NCBI GenBank assembly: GCA_021791775.1
Contig: JAJYVY010000005.1
Span: 1 to 25,310 of the forward strand
Direction of reading: 5' to 3'
DNA length: 25,310 nucleotides
Origin: Microcaldota archaeon
GTDB taxonomy: Archaea > Micrarchaeota > Micrarchaeia > Micrarchaeales > Micrarchaeaceae
Positions 22,575-25,310 of this stretch are shown piece after piece. The stretch's first letter is position 1; every line of letters starts with the position of its first letter. A model generated the notes under the pieces. The model was not told the origin of the DNA. It saw only the letters and a list, made by a program, of their open reading frames with translations, and did not search any database. A program made the translations under genes and the position numbers.

Positions 22575-23227
22575 TACGGCTCCTGCACCTCCTTCATTAT
22601 GAGCGCGTTCCTAGCCTTCTCCTTGAAAATCTTCTCGGCATTTGCGGAGCCCTCGCTGCCAAGCAGCGCCTTGTAATGCATCGGCACAGCATATTGCGCC
22701 CCTATCGCATTCGCGGCTTCCGCAGCTTCGTCAGCATCCATTACGTAGGTGCCTCCCATAGGAAGCAGCGATGCACCCAAGCCATGCAAAGCCTTCATCT
22801 CGTCTATGAAGTCCGTATCGCCAGCGTGGTAAATCCTAAATCCGCCTACATCTATTATGTATCCAACCCAATTATTCTCCTTTGGGTGGAAGTGCATCCG
22901 TTCCTTTTTAATATTGTAAGCCGGGACCGCTTCTATTGCAGTGCCATTGAAATCCGTCTTGAAACCGGGCTTGCTCAAAGTAAAGTTCTTGAAGGCATCA
23001 TTGTCGAGGCATCCCTGCGAGCATATTATCTCACCATCTGGCTTCAATACCTTTTTTATTTGATTCTTGTCGCAGTGGTCGAAGTGCGCATGGGTTATAA
23101 GCACCAAGTCCGCCCTTTCCTTTATTGCAGGGGTTATATTGAAGGGGTCTATGAAAATTGTTTTGCCATCTACCTTTATGTAGAAGCTCGCATGGCCTAT
23201 CCAGAATAAAGTCTTGTTTATGTCCAT
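22562..23227 (-). CDS. UPF0173-type metal-dependent hydrolase (metallo-beta-lactamase fold)
   Basis: This hydrolase binds two metal ions through ITHAHFDHCD (44-53: His46, His48, Asp50, His51), the YHAGDTDF segment with its Asp, and PMHYK with a further His. FIDPF near residue 25 is typical of the UPF0173/YtkL family. It has 221 aa, as usual. The substrate is not known for the family. AGGTGG lies 5 nt before the ATG at 23227, and a TATA box (TATAAAAG on the minus strand) is at 23285-23292, giving a leader of about 35 nt. The gene overlaps ksgA by 13 bp at the stops. Confidence 0.92.
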   Translation of the reverse strand: MDINKTLFWIGHASFYIKVDGKTIFIDPFNITPAIKERADLVLITHAHFDHCDKNQIKKVLKPDGEIICSQGCLDNDAFKNFTLSKPGFKTDFNGTAIEAVPAYNIKKERMHFHPKENNWVGYIIDVGGFRIYHAGDTDFIDEMKALHGLGASLLPMGGTYVMDADEAAEAANAIGAQYAVPMHYKALLGSEGSANAEKIFKEKARNALIMKEVQEPYYKF

Positions 23228-23284
23228 ACTCCCACCTGATCTCCTCTTCTTTCCTATTCTATCTTCCGGCAGAGCTCAGAGATG

Positions 23285-23292
23285 CTTTTATA
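23285..23292 (-). promoter_or_regulatory. TATA box for the UPF0173 gene
   Basis: The minus strand reads TATAAAAG, 58-65 nt before the ATG at 23227. A leader of about 35 nt would carry the ribosome-binding site AGGTGG at 23232-23237. This contrasts with the leaderless genes elsewhere in the window. Confidence 0.5.
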
Positions 23293-23332
23293 CAAGGCAG
23301 TTTGCATCTGCCGATTTTGTATATATTATGCC

Positions 23333-23346
23333 GTATAAATTTATAC
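23333..23346. promoter_or_regulatory. Perfect 14-bp palindrome between divergent genes
   Basis: GTATAAATTTATAC reads the same on both strands and contains a TATA-like half in each direction. It lies between the UPF0173 gene (start 23227) and the beta-helix gene (start 23414). It may be a bidirectional promoter element or an operator. A second TATA-like TTTAATAA lies closer to the plus gene, at 23387-23394. Confidence 0.4.
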
Positions 23347-23413
23347 GCTTTTGCGTTTTGCGCACTGCAACGCAATTACTAAAATCTTTAATAACTCTTA
23401 TGCTAACAATACT

Positions 23414-25310
23414 ATGGTTTGCATGCGTGATTTGCCCATTTTTGCACAGGTTACCGATTTTGCCCCCCAACCCGGTGAGAAAGCGCCAACAGCTCCAGGC
23501 ACTGTCGCGCCAGGCGGCGGCATTACAACTGGAAGCATACCAGAAGAACCCTCCCCAAGGCTGTCGAAGATCCCGCAGCTCTCATCTGCAAGGAAATTAA
23601 TACTGCCGATAATCGCGATAGTGATCGTTGCGGCGCTTGTGATATTCGCCACAAAATTCATAAAGATTAGCAGCAATACTACCACCACGGCGGTGACCAC
23701 CACAATAAACAGCAACCTAGTGGGCTCCTGCAGATCAATCAACTCACCAGGGACGTATTCCTTCTCAGGCAACATAACAACTGGCATATCCTCCGGTCCG
23801 TGCATAAATGTCACAGCCGATGGAGTCCAGTTAGACTGCAATGGCCATGGAGTGACAGGATCCGGGCCGTATTCAGGTGTCGGGCCATTCACTTATGGGA
23901 TTAAGGTCGCGGGCAATGATATAGGAATAACCGATTGCGCGGTAATGAACTTCTCGTATGGCATCTTCACCGCCCCTGGCTCCTCAGGCATAACCATAAA
24001 CAGAAATCGGATATCCGACAACTATATATCCAACTTATACATGAACGGCACCGGCTCAAGCAGCGTTTACTCAAATATGTTCACAGGCTCTGTAGGCAGA
24101 CCAGGCTCCGTATATATCACAAATGGCTCAACAGATGACTCGTTCTACAACAACACCGTGCTAGGCGCTGCATACATAGGGATAAACATCAGCTCCACAG
24201 GTAACTCGTTCCACAACAATTACATAAATAGGACTCCGGTGTCGTTCTCGTGCTCGCCATATGGCGGCATACGAGAAAATAACAAAGGATTTGCAAACAA
24301 CTGCCAGGTCAATAGCGGATGTGCATTCCTTGAATGCGAATTCAACAACACCCCCCCGAACCTCGCCGGTGTGACCCTGTCGAACCAAGTGTCGGGCTGC
24401 GGGGCAGTGAATTTCCCCGGAGTGTACAACCTATCGGGCCCGATAAACATGGCACTGTATGTCAACCCGGCATATAGCAAAAACGAAGCATGCATAAATA
24501 TACGAACAAGAAACGTAACGCTCAACTGCAATGGCTACGCGATAAGCAACGCAACCATAGGGATAGCTGCTTCGCAGGTTGATGGCATATCTGTAAAAGG
24601 ATGCGTCATAAACGCCACCAACTACGGGCTGGACTTTGAAAATGTCTCGCTCTCGGAAGTATCCAACACGCGCATCAGTGGAGGGGCGGCGGGAGTGCTG
24701 CTTGGCAACTCTCATCAGGACAATCTGAAAAACATCACTGTGGCAGGCAGCAACAAGGGCATATTCCTTTCCAATTCCACCACAGACACGATAAACAGGT
24801 TCAGCGTGGTGAACAACAGCTACGGGCTTTATCTATCAAACTCTACCGGAAACATTTTCGATGGGGGGGTGGCAAAAAACAACCTGGTTCTTGATGTTTA
24901 TGCTACCAACAATTCAGCCAAGGCAAACTACAACCTTATGACCACAACCTCGTGTGGGTTTACAAATGCGGTATGGGCGCCGTGCGTAAACCACGTGTCT
25001 CTTTCAATCGGCTACTATCCGATAAACTCCTGCACCACTATAATGAAGCCCGGCAACTATAGCCTGCAGCTCGACCTGGCCGCAAGTACGCAGGTATGCA
25101 TAAACGTGCGTTCCAGCAACGTTTCTCTTAAGTGCAACGGCCACCAGATAAGCGCATCCATACTGCCATCTACAGGATCCAGCATTGCCATAAATGGCGT
25201 CACAAACGTTACTGTCACGGGATGTAGGATATCGGGATACGGAGTCGGAGTAAATGCAACAAACTCCTCAGATATCGGTGTAAGCAACAGCAGCTTCTCA
25301 AGCGAGATCG
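23414..25310 (+). CDS. Membrane-anchored parallel beta-helix (NosD-like) surface protein, 5' part only
   Basis: The frame is open from ATG 23414 to the window end (632 codons seen). Residues 1-60 are Pro/Gly-rich and likely cytoplasmic. A hydrophobic helix follows (about 61-80, KLILPIIAIVIVAALVIFAT), then a Thr-rich linker (88-98), so it is probably a type II membrane protein with a large outside part. The outside part has at least three related units, each starting with a Cys and a PGxYxxxx segment, then CINVxxxxVxLxCNGHxI, then xVTGCxI. These begin near residues 106, 324 and 536. Between them come turns rich in Asn and Gly, typical of beta helices, with dozens of NxS/T sequons. It has no stop in view, so full length is unknown. 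Confidence 0.8.
   Translation, partial: MVCMRDLPIFAQVTDFAPQPGEKAPTAPGTVAPGGGITTGSIPEEPSPRLSKIPQLSSARKLILPIIAIVIVAALVIFATKFIKISSNTTTTAVTTTINSNLVGSCRSINSPGTYSFSGNITTGISSGPCINVTADGVQLDCNGHGVTGSGPYSGVGPFTYGIKVAGNDIGITDCAVMNFSYGIFTAPGSSGITINRNRISDNYISNLYMNGTGSSSVYSNMFTGSVGRPGSVYITNGSTDDSFYNNTVLGAAYIGINISSTGNSFHNNYINRTPVSFSCSPYGGIRENNKGFANNCQVNSGCAFLECEFNNTPPNLAGVTLSNQVSGCGAVNFPGVYNLSGPINMALYVNPAYSKNEACINIRTRNVTLNCNGYAISNATIGIAASQVDGISVKGCVINATNYGLDFENVSLSEVSNTRISGGAAGVLLGNSHQDNLKNITVAGSNKGIFLSNSTTDTINRFSVVNNSYGLYLSNSTGNIFDGGVAKNNLVLDVYATNNSAKANYNLMTTTSCGFTNAVWAPCVNHVSLSIGYYPINSCTTIMKPGNYSLQLDLAASTQVCINVRSSNVSLKCNGHQISASILPSTGSSIAINGVTNVTVTGCRISGYGVGVNATNSSDIGVSNSSFSSEI

Overview
The window looks like the chromosome of a small-genome archaeon of the DPANN type. 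The best fit from gene content is a Micrarchaeota/ARMAN-like acidophile, but there is no rRNA gene here to confirm this. Archaeal signs are: TATA boxes (TATAAATA-like) 25-38 nt before many start codons, implying leaderless mRNAs; Shine-Dalgarno sequences of the GGTGATC type inside operons; class III (DUF361-type) pilin signal peptides; an archaeal-type TyrRS; a Dim1/KsgA methylase; a tRNA-Leu carrying an intron-like insertion; and a free-standing translation-factor domain-II protein. Genes are tightly packed, with gaps of 0-10 nt or short overlaps between many neighbours. Base composition is intermediate, with AT-rich islands near 1-917 and 10504-11108.

Layout. (1) 1-1301: three small genes of unknown function. 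At least two share promoter, start-codon region and N-terminal sequence, and between two of them lies an array of a TTGCAYTTTTA-like motif. (2) 1302-4156: an M13 metallopeptidase and an AlkA-type 3-methyladenine DNA glycosylase. (3) 4353-10503, all on the minus strand: a type IV pilus operon of the archaeal Epd/Tad-like kind. It has a secretion ATPase, two separate T2SF platform proteins and seven small or large pilin-like proteins, driven from a palindromic TATA region that also faces a divergent 56-residue gene. (4) 10571-13083: small accessory genes on the plus strand, including a Thr-rich surface protein, a two-helix membrane protein and a small zinc-ribbon protein. (5) 13278-17104: tRNA-Leu(CAA) with an interrupted T loop, a C39-peptidase-like protein lacking the expected Cys, and a phosphodiesterase/GT4 glycosyltransferase pair. 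(6) 17108-20138, minus strand: tyrS, a DoxX/DoxD-like membrane protein, a LUD-domain protein, tRNA-Thr(GGU) and the translation-factor domain protein. (7) 20176-25310: a DUF2341-type pilin/adhesin, ksgA, a UPF0173 metallo-hydrolase, and the 5' part of a large membrane-anchored parallel-beta-helix (NosD-like) surface protein that runs off the right edge.

Taken together, a large share of the window is devoted to the cell surface: the pilus, a lone large pilin, a beta-helix protein, a Thr-stalk protein and a possible glycan-modifying pair. It is interspersed with translation housekeeping genes. No CRISPR array, insertion sequence or integrase was seen. The most unusual items are the T-loop insertion in tRNA-Leu, the small paralogue family with its operator-like array, the pilus operon with split platform genes, and the Cys-to-Ser change in the C39-like protein.
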